The translations under genes and the position numbers were made by a program. A stretch of 21,049 nt of DNA from a virus: positions 1 to 21,049 of the IMG/VR virus record IMGVR_UViG_3300006802_012955, one strand, 5' to 3'. Position 1 is the stretch's first letter, and each line of letters opens with the position of its first letter. Below are positions 8,468-15,668 of the stretch, piece after piece. The notes beneath the pieces were generated by a model that saw only the letters and a program-made list of their open reading frames with translations, was not told the DNA's origin and made no database searches.

Positions 8468-8529
8468 GTTTAAACGTGAAACTATTAATATAGATTCTAG
8501 CTCTATAGTTCGACGCTATTAGTTTAAAC
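8468..8529. other. 62-bp non-coding element bracketed by two GTTTAAAC palindromes
   Basis: This lies in the 84-bp gap between the stop at 8539 and the start at 8454. GTTTAAAC occurs at both ends (8468-8475 and 8522-8529) and the copies could pair. Further symmetry lies inside: AAACTA (8479-8484) with TAGTTT (8520-8525), and TATAGA (8489-8494) with TCTATA (8502-8507) around a 7-nt loop. On the minus strand, TAATAGCG followed by CGAACTATAGA faintly recalls promoters of T7/SP6-type phage RNA polymerases (CACTATAG core), but the spacing is off by one and no second copy is seen. It could be an operator pair, a processed hairpin or a promoter. None is proven. Confidence 0.55.
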
Positions 8530-8538
8530 TGCGAAGCC

Positions 8539-8721
8539 CTATGTGTCAGCCTCTTCGTTAAAGACTATCAATATCTTACTAGAATCCTCTGGATCCTCTC
8601 CAAAATAACTCACATCCTGAAGCGTATACCCAGCAAACAGAGCTGGTGCTGCTGCTGCCAAGGCCACTAGCACCTCGGCCTTGGTAGCTCGTATGCGAAC
8701 CTCTTTTAGTTTATCAGCCAT
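8539..8721 (-). CDS. Small hypothetical protein
   Basis: 60 residues: a charged start (MADKLKEVRIRATKAEVLVA), an Ala-rich middle, then an acidic end (YFGEDPEDSSKILIVFNEEADT). AAGGA lies 6 nt before the ATG at 8721, and the gene follows the previous stop by 14 nt, so it is well placed for translation. It is the last gene of the accessory block before the non-coding element. I do not recognise a family. The alternating charged and hydrophobic residues suggest a small alpha/beta fold. Confidence 0.65.
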   Translation of the reverse strand: MADKLKEVRIRATKAEVLVALAAAAPALFAGYTLQDVSYFGEDPEDSSKILIVFNEEADT

Positions 8722-8735
8722 ATCATTTCCTTTTT

Positions 8736-9464
8736 TTAAGTTTCTGATGAAACGTAAATATATTCGCCGTCGGTCATAATCCCACTAATGACAGTGCCGC
8801 TAGGAGTCCAAAAGTTTTGGGCATCTCTAGTTTTCCCGTCAAACATGTCTTGAACAACTTCAGGAACACTAGCTCTTAAACGCCAAAAATAAAGCCCGTC
8901 ATAGGCTATGTCTGTAAGTAGACCTGTTCCGTATCCCCCGACAGCGCTGTGATTTGCTAAAGTCTTACCGCTATAATCGTATTGTCGTAGCAGGTTCGAA
9001 TTTGGTATGGTATTGTTTTGTAGTCGAAACCAGACTCTTGAGCCGTCATACTCAATCGCTCCAATCGAAAGTGATAAAGGTTGCTGGTCTGAGTTTACTA
9101 ACGTCAACGTCCCACTCTCGTTCCATTCGTAATGTCGAAAGTGGTGCCGAGTAAAGCCAATTCCACCACCACTGACCGCCTCTTCCTCGACCGTGAAAAC
9201 TGCGTTGCCGTCCCATTGCAGATCGCCACTCAACTTGTGGGAGTGATTGATGCAAACTCCTTTACCAGAGAAATCCTGGGTGGCGTAGTTGATTAGAGTC
9301 TTAATGGACTTAGTCGTCTTGCCATCCAAGCACCACTGTTGCAAAGATCTATTGCCAATCGATAAATAGTAACCACCACCCATGTAGCAAAGCGCAGCTT
9401 GTGGAGCGCCTGAGTAAGTATGGACTAGCTGGCCGTCTTTTTGATATTTGCGAAGAATTGCCAT
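8736..9464 (-). CDS. Beta-propeller-like accessory virion protein
   Basis: 242 residues with recurring strands of the type (I/L)-x-(Y/W/T)-D-G-x-x-hydrophobic-(W/Y/F): DLQWDGNAVFTV, AIEYDGSRVWFRL, DIAYDGLYFWRL and IMTDGEYIYV. Such repeats suggest a propeller or similar repeat beta fold, as seen in phage tail appendages and sugar-binding proteins. No catalytic motif is evident. The ATG at 9464 directly follows the TAA of the preceding gene, with only a weak purine stretch (AAGAAA) upstream, so translation is probably by reinitiation. It is likely a tail-fibre or receptor-contact component, inferred from fold and position. Confidence 0.7.
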   Translation of the reverse strand: MAILRKYQKDGQLVHTYSGAPQAALCYMGGGYYLSIGNRSLQQWCLDGKTTKSIKTLINYATQDFSGKGVCINHSHKLSGDLQWDGNAVFTVEEEAVSGGGIGFTRHHFRHYEWNESGTLTLVNSDQQPLSLSIGAIEYDGSRVWFRLQNNTIPNSNLLRQYDYSGKTLANHSAVGGYGTGLLTDIAYDGLYFWRLRASVPEVVQDMFDGKTRDAQNFWTPSGTVISGIMTDGEYIYVSSET

Positions 9465-11102
9465 TTAGTTTCTTAGATAAATACCGCTATTAGTTAGTAC
9501 AAACTCATTCCCACTCCCATTTGTTCCAGTACAAGTCACTCTGACTCTGATTAGCTGGCAAGCAATGGCGAAAGTCAAAGCTCTTTGCAGCCCACTCGCC
9601 GTGGCAGTATCTTCGTAGATCCAAGACGATAGCGGTCCAACCATCAGCTTGAAAAAGTTAGTCCCGTCATACGAACACTCAACTTCTATGACTATGTCCG
9701 TGGGAGTTCCGTTACTTTCAATATCAAGACAGACCGTTGCGTATCGATAGTTCCAACACTCAATGTTAGCGGATACGTCAGTTGTCGGACTGTCATCATA
9801 AGTCTGATCTAAGTCTGTTAGCGCAACATACTTGGAGTTGACCCCCTCAATTTGTTCGCCTCTTAAGTTCGTCGCAAGGTTAGCCCTATCGAGTTTTCCA
9901 ACTTCGGAAGGCTTATCAGAGTGTTCGTCCGATGCGTCTGGTTCGTAGTCGTGTCCCCGTCCGCCGACCTTGACCGGATTGCCCGAATCAGCAGCGTCGT
10001 GGGCAACATTGCCTACAACTTGAGCATTTAAGTTCGAAGCCGTCGCCTGAGCGACATCGTTATTAGTTCCCAGATTAACTAACAGCCCGTTGGTAGAGTC
10101 GCCACTGGCCCTATCCCACGTCGCTCCGTCGTACCACTGCGGATAGGTTCCTATTTTGGTTATAGTTGGGTTTGCTGTGTTATCCGCTGCCAATGCGACT
10201 GTGGGAAGCTTGCCATTAAGAGTAGAGAGTGTCGTCTCGGTTGCAATGTTTGCCGAGTTACTTTGCACCTCCCAAGGAGAAGCCCCTTGGTTTGCAGTGA
10301 CCGTTCCGTCTACGGTAATAGAGTTACCGCCATCCTGAATATTAACAGCCGAGGCTCCAGCAGCGTTGTCTATAGTTACATTATGACCGTCAGGAAGTTG
10401 ATTCCCTGCAATAGTTCCCAGGTCGGTTATTATGGAATCTTGCTTTCCTTCAGTTGCAGGATCTATGGGAGTGGCCGAAGTGTTTTTTAGCCCAACCGGA
10501 TCCGTTCCAAAAGACGAAACGATATTACCAGAAGCGTCAAGAATATGACTGTAAGAGGCTCCAAAGTTAGAACCTCTTTGGGTTATAATATCACCATCTG
10601 TTGACGTGACGGCAGCAGGGGTGTCGGCCCTAACTAGTTGTTTAACGCCACCTTCTGGATTCGCTGGTGCAGCAGCATCTTCGGTATATTCTGTACCACC
10701 ACCTCCCCCACCAGAAGCGTTAGTTTGCACCTCTCCATCGGCATTAACCTTTGGAGCCATATACCTGCGAATTGAAAAAGTGTCGGCAACGCCAGGAGCT
10801 TCAGCTAGTTCTTGAGAAAGCGTGATAGAGTTCGTAGCTACTTCTTTAACAGTAGCGATATGGTATTGCAGATTGCCAGAAGTGATGACAATGAAATCTC
10901 CCGTTTGTGCTGAGTGAGACGTGGCTACGATAGTTTGGGCAGTAGACCCTGATTCAGCAGCATCAGTGCCAACTTCAAAAGCATACAAGAGTGGTAGTGT
11001 GTTTAAACCGTAGAGATACGGGCCAGCCCTGTTGACAGTAGAAGGTTCAACTACACTACGGTCTTCCTTCTTCTCGGATGGGTAACCAGTTATCATCCCC
11101 AT
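9465..11102 (-). CDS. Large beta-rich structural protein, possible tail fibre or appendage
   Basis: 545 residues, rich in Thr, Asn, Gly, Ala and Asp. The N-terminal 120 residues include strands around TIVATSHSAQTGDFIVITSG and SITLSQEL, then a Gly run (GGGGGG, near 134). The middle has repeated short strands with 'LDASGNIVSSFG' and 'INIQDGGNSITVDGTVTANQG' character, as in phage fibre shafts and baseplate-like proteins. The C-terminal 125 residues form a compact beta domain (SYDGTNFFKLMVGPLSSWIY). No signal peptide is present. The ATG at 11102 follows the previous stop by 3 nt, and a weak AGAAG lies about 14 nt upstream. A host-contact role is plausible but unproven. Confidence 0.75.
   Translation of the reverse strand: MGMITGYPSEKKEDRSVVEPSTVNRAGPYLYGLNTLPLLYAFEVGTDAAESGSTAQTIVATSHSAQTGDFIVITSGNLQYHIATVKEVATNSITLSQELAEAPGVADTFSIRRYMAPKVNADGEVQTNASGGGGGGTEYTEDAAAPANPEGGVKQLVRADTPAAVTSTDGDIITQRGSNFGASYSHILDASGNIVSSFGTDPVGLKNTSATPIDPATEGKQDSIITDLGTIAGNQLPDGHNVTIDNAAGASAVNIQDGGNSITVDGTVTANQGASPWEVQSNSANIATETTLSTLNGKLPTVALAADNTANPTITKIGTYPQWYDGATWDRASGDSTNGLLVNLGTNNDVAQATASNLNAQVVGNVAHDAADSGNPVKVGGRGHDYEPDASDEHSDKPSEVGKLDRANLATNLRGEQIEGVNSKYVALTDLDQTYDDSPTTDVSANIECWNYRYATVCLDIESNGTPTDIVIEVECSYDGTNFFKLMVGPLSSWIYEDTATASGLQRALTFAIACQLIRVRVTCTGTNGSGNEFVLTNSGIYLRN
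11001..11008. repeat. GTTTAAAC palindrome inside the 545-residue structural gene
   Basis: Exact octamer near the gene start, read as GGT TTA AAC (Gly-Leu-Asn). The heptamer TTTAAAC is in the frame of a -1 slippery site, but the -1 frame stops after a few codons. Confidence 0.9.
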
Positions 11103-11105
11103 TCA

Positions 11106-11447
11106 TTAATCAACTTCTACATAAGTTAAGTGACCAACGGCTGCCGTATAAGTCGCAAGTTCTAGGTTAAGTAGTGCGTCAGAAGCCGTCTCAAACAAAC
11201 CCCCAGGGCAGTAAGATGCGTTAATGGAAACTCCAGCTAATGGGGTCATTAGCCCACTTAAAGCCGTACCGCCTGCTCCAGACTCCCAGCGAAGTGACCC
11301 AGCAGTGCCAGTTACCGTTAGATTATAAGCAACGACTCGGATCTTCTTTCCAGTTACAGCAGCTACAATCGTGTTATCACCTGCGCCAGCAGCGATAGTA
11401 GCGTATTTAAACTGTGGACCTACTTCTATATCGCCTTGTTGAACCAT
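11106..11447 (-). CDS. Small beta-sandwich virion protein, possible decoration protein
   Basis: 113 residues, nearly all beta strand: GDNTIVAAVTGKKIRVVAYN, then SLRWESGAGGTALSGLM, then FETASDALLNLELATYTAAV. The pattern 'GKKIRVvaynL...W-SGAGGTALSG...G-FETaS...LNLeL' is one I associate with small phage structural proteins, often beside capsid or tail-fibre genes. I cannot name a characterised member. GGAGG sits 7 nt before the ATG at 11447 and abuts the previous stop (TAGGAGG), a tightly coupled and probably well-expressed arrangement. A capsid decoration or fibre-base role is possible. Confidence 0.75.
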   Translation of the reverse strand: MVQQGDIEVGPQFKYATIAAGAGDNTIVAAVTGKKIRVVAYNLTVTGTAGSLRWESGAGGTALSGLMTPLAGVSINASYCPGGLFETASDALLNLELATYTAAVGHLTYVEVD

Positions 11448-11456
11448 ATAATCCTC

Positions 11457-12485
11457 CTAGAAATCATCTGCGTCATCAGAGCCGATGACAATTATGTGAC
11501 AATCATCTGCATCGCCTAAACTCCCTGAAGCATCAGCAGTCTCGATAGTACAAGCAGTAGCAGAAGAAGCAGAAACAGTTGCCCATGCATCAGTGCTATT
11601 ACCGGAGCAAACCACAACGATAGGTTCACGTTTAAACGCATCAGTATAGGTCAGAGTAAAAACGCCAGTGCCATCATCAACAACAGTACCGTCGCCAACA
11701 CCAGTAGTAACTGTGTCTTGGGTCGTAATGTGAAAGCCTAAGATTCTAGGCCGTCTCATTTGAGTCTGAATAGAGCTACCCATTCTCAAGCGATGCTCGT
11801 CCAGGGTATCCCAACCGATAGCAATGAAATTAAATGCTAGATCATCAGCAGAGTCCGACTCATCAAAAGTCAGGATGTTAATAGCTGAGGTCGTAGCAGA
11901 CTCAACTCGACATACTGCGCCTTGGTCAGCGGTAACTGGCGAAGCCACAACTACGGGAGTAGAAGCGAAAGCCCTCTTACCGCCAGTGCCAGTTAAGACA
12001 ATCGTATGATCGCCAGTACCGTTATCAGTAACAGAGAACTGATTACCACCGATTGTAACTGCGCCTAGAGCAGAGACTTGTCCTGCTATGATACGAGGCA
12101 TACGCCTTGTACCCTTAACAGACTGCATGTGCCTTAAAGGACCACCATAAGTCTGAGCATCGGTAGAATCGTAACCGAGTATTAAAGCGTGGTGGGTTCC
12201 AACGTCAGAGCCAGTAGCCGTTACTGATATCGCTGAAGCCGTAGGGTCAGCAGTAAGATGAGTAGCAACACCGTCTGCGAGATCAGCACCAGGAGTTGCA
12301 ATCACAACTGGAGCGCGAGCAAACGGTTGGGCTAAAGCTAGATCTAACTCTTCGTCGTTATCTGCGTTAGTAAATGTGCCTTCTTCAGCACCTACGCTAA
12401 TTGTGTTGGCTGCGGAACCAGCAGTCGTGCCAGTGTAAGCGATAAGTCTAGGTCGTAAGTGGGGTGTCTTGATTGTGCGTAACAT
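11457..12485 (-). CDS. Three-repeat beta-rich virion protein
   Basis: 342 residues made of three related units of about 117 residues. Each starts with an R-x-P-R-hydrophobic motif (R11-PRLI, R128-MPRII, R245-PRIL). Each continues with a strand ending in an F-x-R/S-x-P-V/I-VV motif (near 55-62, 173-180 and the third unit's FKREPIVVV). Each then has an A-x-SAI/CTI strand and closes with a hydrophobic strand before an acidic turn (ALILGYDSTD, FIAIGWDTLD, IIVIGSDDAD). No catalytic residues stand out. Three-fold internal repeats suggest a pseudo-trimeric particle part or three carbohydrate-type beta domains. GGAGG lies 5 nt before the ATG. It is the first gene after the terminator, so it may have its own promoter or be read through. 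Confidence 0.78.
   Translation of the reverse strand: MLRTIKTPHLRPRLIAYTGTTAGSAANTISVGAEEGTFTNADNDEELDLALAQPFARAPVVIATPGADLADGVATHLTADPTASAISVTATGSDVGTHHALILGYDSTDAQTYGGPLRHMQSVKGTRRMPRIIAGQVSALGAVTIGGNQFSVTDNGTGDHTIVLTGTGGKRAFASTPVVVASPVTADQGAVCRVESATTSAINILTFDESDSADDLAFNFIAIGWDTLDEHRLRMGSSIQTQMRRPRILGFHITTQDTVTTGVGDGTVVDDGTGVFTLTYTDAFKREPIVVVCSGNSTDAWATVSASSATACTIETADASGSLGDADDCHIIVIGSDDADDF
11630..11637. repeat. GTTTAAAC palindrome inside the three-repeat gene
   Basis: Exact octamer in the third repeat unit, read as GCG TTT AAA CGT (Ala-Phe-Lys-Arg). Confidence 0.9.
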
Positions 12486-12520
12486 AAAAGCCTCCGGTAT
12501 CTATCACGGGTAATGTAAAC

Positions 12521-12536
12521 GGGGGCCGAAGCCCCC
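12521..12536 (-). terminator. Hairpin terminator with UUCG tetraloop downstream of capsid unit
   Basis: On the minus strand the RNA would form GGGGGC-UUCG-GCCCCC, a perfect 6-bp GC stem with the very stable UUCG loop, preceded by AACAA and followed by GUUUACAUU. The U tract is short (three U), so termination may be partial. It sits 14 nt after the stop of the 172-residue gene and 35 nt before the next start. That mirrors the partial terminator after the capsid gene in T7-like phages, which raises capsid mRNA relative to downstream genes. Confidence 0.8.
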
Positions 12537-12550
12537 TTGTTACGTTGTGC

Positions 12551-13069
12551 TTAAGTTGCCCATCCAGCCCAGCAAGTGTCTGTCGCATCCCAAACAAAGA
12601 GAGCGTTTTCACCAGCAGCTATAACTACGGTAACTCCAGCACAGACATTCGAGGTTGCCTCGGCTGCCATAGTGGTAGTACCGCTAGCATCCTTATCAAC
12701 AGAGATAAGAGCCAACTGGCCGTGAACAGCTCCAGCTTCCATAATCACACCAGTAATGGCACCAGCATTAGTAATGCGTTGCCAAAACTGAGTGGTATCA
12801 ATAGTGCCAGAAGTAGCAACAGTTGTTGCAGCCGTACCAGCAGCAGGATTCGAGATAGGCACTCTCGCAGTTCCGCTAGCCATGTTCAGCACAAGCGTTC
12901 CCGAACCAGGCAGGTTTAACACCAAGTCGGCGTTGCTCTTAGAGCTAAGCATTGGTGTTCCTGTTAGGTCCAACGTTCCATTTGCTCCACTCAGTGCGTA
13001 AGCAACAAGCGGAACTCCAATTACTATCCCTGCCAAAAAGGTAAGAGATGTTTTTAGTATCTTATTCAT
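12551..13069 (-). CDS. Signal-peptide-bearing beta-rich protein next to the capsid gene
   Basis: 172 residues. The N-terminus looks like a Sec signal or membrane anchor: MNKILK, a hydrophobic core from about residue 9 to 23, then AYA at 23-25 as a good signal-peptidase I site. There is no lipobox cysteine. The rest is Gly/Ala/Thr-rich beta strand, ending NVCAGVTVVIAAGENALFVW then DATDTCWAGW, with two cysteines 19-20 residues apart that could pair. The C-terminal pattern (GQLALISVDKDASG, then a strand ending LFVWD) resembles small phage surface or head-fibre domains. AGGAG lies 5 nt before the ATG, and the gene starts 11 bp after the capsid stop and ends just before the terminator, so it is probably co-expressed at capsid levels. 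Its function is unknown. Confidence 0.78.
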   Translation of the reverse strand: MNKILKTSLTFLAGIVIGVPLVAYALSGANGTLDLTGTPMLSSKSNADLVLNLPGSGTLVLNMASGTARVPISNPAAGTAATTVATSGTIDTTQFWQRITNAGAITGVIMEAGAVHGQLALISVDKDASGTTTMAAEATSNVCAGVTVVIAAGENALFVWDATDTCWAGWAT

Positions 13070-13080
13070 AACAGCTCCTA

Positions 13081-14286
13081 TTAAGTAGCAAGTCCAGTGA
13101 TTACACCGTGGAATGGAGGTGCAATGTATGTTTCCATGTATCCACCGTACCGAGCCTCGTAAGAGTCTTCGTTAGTACGTAGAAATACTGTCCCATCATC
13201 GTCAAACCAACCGAAACCAGGGCGGTGAAATATCTCAATGAAGTTATCATTAAGAACATACACCCTGTCATCCTCACAGAATCTCTCTGGGAAGATACCG
13301 ATTGGTCCTTGAGAACTCATGAACTCGACTCCCTCAAAAGAGACTTTCCCTTTCAAGTTCTTAGCCCGTGGGTCAAGAGAGTATCGTTTTTGGTCTTCAA
13401 GTTGGTTCAGGATCTTCTCGTACTGAAGGTACGAAGTAAGGATCATGTTTGGAGTTTTACCAGAACGTTTCTCAACGTTAAGCATGGTCTTGTTCAGCAA
13501 GTCTGGAGTAATACCAGCACTAGCAGCAGCTAGCTGATAAGACTGCCATCGACGAGCAATAGCTACACCATACTTAGATCCAGTAGTTGCATCTAACACG
13601 CCCTTGAGTCCTTCAGGATCGTTATCCTTAGAACCCTGCATGTAGATCACTTCTGTATCGGCAGGAGTGTGTGTCGCACCAGATTGAGCAACAAGGCTTA
13701 TAACCCTGGTATCTGCATCAACAGCAGAAACTTCAAAAAGGTCAGTAGAGGTGTCAACGTTTACGAAGTCACGCTCCTCGAAGTTGGCCTCTTTCCAGGT
13801 AGCAGACGAAATCGTACACAAGTACGGATCGCCTGAAGTCCCTGTCCCAGTTACCGCAGCTCCGATTGTTCCAAGAGCGCCTGTACCGTCGCCAAATAGC
13901 GCACGAGACATGTTGCGGTTCCAAGACTCAACTGTCTTCTTAACAGTCTCTTTGGTGCCACGAACGAAAGAACCCTCGTCCGACATAGATGCCTTAACCG
14001 ACTCTCTGTCATATCGTGTTACCGCATACATCTTCTTAGCAGTGAAGAATACGTCCTCATAGTTGGCGACGTTAGCTTCAGGCAAAGATCCAGATCCAAC
14101 TCCACCTTGGAAAGACAGAGGAATCGGAAATTCCATCTTCTTACCAACGAAGTTGTAACTTTTCTTTACTCTACCAAGTAGTACGTTTGCGGAGTTATAT
14201 GAGTTATCAGAAAGCTGGCCGTATTTGATTTTAAAGAGATTCGACGCTTCCGTCAGATCCCAATTGGCCTGCAAATTAGTAGCCAT
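13081..14286 (-). CDS. Major capsid protein, HK97-fold type
   Basis: 401 residues, placed directly after the scaffold gene. The N-terminal arm (ANWDLTEASNLFKIKYGQ) is followed by SYNFVGKKMEFPIP and by FTAKKMYAVTRYDRES. A helix (TVKKTVESWNRNMSRALFG, near 115-135) matches the spine-helix region of HK97-fold coat proteins. A beta insertion follows (about 140-210), and the C-terminal half ends with VLNDNFIEIFHRPGFGWFDD and a YEARYGGYMETYIAPPF strand, typical of phage coat proteins. There is no N-terminal protease-cleaved delta domain, which agrees with a separate scaffold. The perfect AGGAGG at 14297-14292, 5 nt before the ATG, is among the strongest ribosome-binding sites in the window and fits the most abundant virion protein. 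Confidence 0.9.
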   Translation of the reverse strand: MATNLQANWDLTEASNLFKIKYGQLSDNSYNSANVLLGRVKKSYNFVGKKMEFPIPLSFQGGVGSGSLPEANVANYEDVFFTAKKMYAVTRYDRESVKASMSDEGSFVRGTKETVKKTVESWNRNMSRALFGDGTGALGTIGAAVTGTGTSGDPYLCTISSATWKEANFEERDFVNVDTSTDLFEVSAVDADTRVISLVAQSGATHTPADTEVIYMQGSKDNDPEGLKGVLDATTGSKYGVAIARRWQSYQLAAASAGITPDLLNKTMLNVEKRSGKTPNMILTSYLQYEKILNQLEDQKRYSLDPRAKNLKGKVSFEGVEFMSSQGPIGIFPERFCEDDRVYVLNDNFIEIFHRPGFGWFDDDGTVFLRTNEDSYEARYGGYMETYIAPPFHGVITGLAT

Positions 14287-14345
14287 ACAACCCTCCTGTG
14301 GGTAGTAAATAAAGCGTTAAAGGTTATAAAAGCTCGACTTAACGA
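14287..14345 (-). promoter_or_regulatory. Leader of the capsid gene with strong ribosome-binding site and inverted repeat
   Basis: This is the 59-bp gap between scaffold and capsid genes. It holds AGGAGG (14297-14292), 5 nt before the capsid ATG. Upstream is an inverted repeat, CGTTAA and TTAACG separated by about 18 nt that include TTTTATAACC. TATAAC could serve as a -10 box, but I find no matching -35, so a promoter here is only a possibility. Confidence 0.45.
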
Positions 14346-15620
14346 CTAGTAAACGTCGTCTAGGTCATCGAAGCTGAAGATATCTTCCTCTTCGGGCGCT
14401 TTTGGTGCCTTTGGCTTTGCTTTATCGGAGGATTGCTTTTTCGACTTAGTAGACTTCGCCTTCTTAGATGGTGAAGTGCGTCTTGAAGCGCTCTCTTGAG
14501 CTGGAGCCTCAGTATTATCAAACCCATCATCATCGACCTCATCGTCGTCTGAATCAGAGTCATCATCTTCTAAAAGTTCCTTAACAACATATTTTAAGTC
14601 ACTCTCAGATAATCCATTGTTGGCAACATTAATTATCGTGTCAACAAACTCTTTGTCTTCAAGCAGTTCTGGGGCCAGCTCTTTAATGACCGACTGTGCT
14701 TTTGAGACATTAGAAAACTCAGTGTGAAACTTAGCTACGTAGTTCACAATCTCGGCGTGATTCAAGCGAGAGTCTATGGCGTTTTCTTTTAGTAAATACT
14801 CGTATGATTCTTTAAATTCGTTAGGGGCAATGCCTTTCTCGTTTAAGACTTTACCAATATAGCCTTCTAGTTGTTGTTGGTATTGCTGGGACTGTTGCTG
14901 GTTTTTCTGCTTTTCTATTTCTCGCTTTTCATAAGCCAGCTTCTTTTTCTCTAAGAACGTTTGCTGGGAGTCTTCGTCTAAAGCACCAAACTCTTCTGCT
15001 ATACCAGCAGCCTCCTTGAGGTAGCTTTCTACAAACTCGCCTTCGTTTACGCCTGCCATCTGACAGAGAAATTCTAGCGCCTCGTAGGGCTTTCCAGACT
15101 TAGCCAGGTCAGCGAGCTTGGTTAAGTTCTGGTTTACTAAGGTCATATTGTCGTTGAACTTCTTCTCTTTGGCTCCTAGCTCTCCGAACCTACTGTTCCA
15201 AGCAGTTTTGCCTGCATACTCAGCTAGTAGGTCATCTAGGGTTACCTCTACCTCTTCGCCAGCTACTTTATGTTTAAACCGTGCATCGCTAGTTAGCTCT
15301 ATCTCGTCATCACCCTGCATGGCTATGAGCTTTCGGACCTTTCGGACCTTATCCATCGCAGCCCTCTTTTCTTCTGGGGTTGAGGCGTTCTCAACGTCAT
15401 CGACGGCATCTTGGGCTTGCTGCTCTAGGGTATCAACAACTTTCTCGGAAACTTGGATCTTACGACTGGCCTCTTCGGCGATCTCGTCGCTCTTAACCTC
15501 GTCGCTGGCCTCCATCATTGCGTCTAGGTCATCAAAAGATGCTCCCGAACCTGGTCCAACTGAAATTTTAGGCTCTGCGCCTACATCGGAGGGGGTACTC
15601 GAATCTGTTTCTGAGGCCAT
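14346..15620 (-). CDS. Capsid scaffold protein
   Basis: 424 residues, acidic and highly helical, located between portal and coat genes, which is the classic position of the assembly scaffold. Acidic N-terminal and central segments are predicted to coil (DTLEQQAQDAVDDVENAS, and a Gln-rich helix near 240-255). A low-complexity acidic run (DDDSDSDDDEVDDDG, about 350-365) precedes a Lys/Ser/Pro-rich basic patch and a final acidic peptide ending DDLDDVY. A basic patch near the C-terminus is the coat-binding feature of scaffolds such as that of P22. The ATG at 15620 has no recognisable Shine-Dalgarno: the leader is an A/T-rich run, which is unusual beside its neighbours. One GTTTAAAC copy lies within the gene and another in its leader. 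Confidence 0.87.
   Translation of the reverse strand: MASETDSSTPSDVGAEPKISVGPGSGASFDDLDAMMEASDEVKSDEIAEEASRKIQVSEKVVDTLEQQAQDAVDDVENASTPEEKRAAMDKVRKVRKLIAMQGDDEIELTSDARFKHKVAGEEVEVTLDDLLAEYAGKTAWNSRFGELGAKEKKFNDNMTLVNQNLTKLADLAKSGKPYEALEFLCQMAGVNEGEFVESYLKEAAGIAEEFGALDEDSQQTFLEKKKLAYEKREIEKQKNQQQSQQYQQQLEGYIGKVLNEKGIAPNEFKESYEYLLKENAIDSRLNHAEIVNYVAKFHTEFSNVSKAQSVIKELAPELLEDKEFVDTIINVANNGLSESDLKYVVKELLEDDDSDSDDDEVDDDGFDNTEAPAQESASRRTSPSKKAKSTKSKKQSSDKAKPKAPKAPEEEDIFSFDDLDDVY
15272..15279. repeat. GTTTAAAC palindrome inside scaffold gene
   Basis: Exact octamer, read as CGG TTT AAA CAT (Arg-Phe-Lys-His). It lies 373 bp from the copy in the same gene's leader. Confidence 0.9.
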
Positions 15621-15644
15621 AAATAATATAATAAGCGGATTTTA

Positions 15645-15668
15645 GTTTAAACGGCAATACCTATTGCC
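15645..15668. promoter_or_regulatory. GTTTAAAC abutting a 16-bp inverted repeat upstream of scaffold
   Basis: GTTTAAAC (15645-15652) touches the perfect inverted repeat GGCAATA-CC-TATTGCC (15653-15668). In RNA the repeat could form a 6-bp stem with a 4-nt loop between the portal stop and the scaffold start. On the minus strand TTGCCG, then an 18-nt spacer containing the palindrome, then TATTAT gives a poor sigma70-like promoter. This could be an operator, a processing hairpin or a promoter. The structure is seen directly; the role is inference. Confidence 0.5.

Noticed and set aside
8496-8529. T7/SP6-like phage RNA polymerase promoter on the minus strand (TAATA ... CTATAGA)
   Set aside because: The spacing between the two halves is one base too long and the middle does not match. 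I found no second copy in other gaps, although a phage polymerase would need several similar sites.
15338-15356. Short tandem repeat TTTCGGACC in the scaffold gene
   Set aside because: Two copies only, encoding Lys-Val-Arg repeats. It is explained by the protein's local repeat.
15118-15645. 175-codon open frame on the plus strand opposite the scaffold gene
   Set aside because: It is a shadow of the Ser/Glu/Lys codon bias of the real gene. It has no ribosome-binding site, and every supported gene in the window is on the minus strand.
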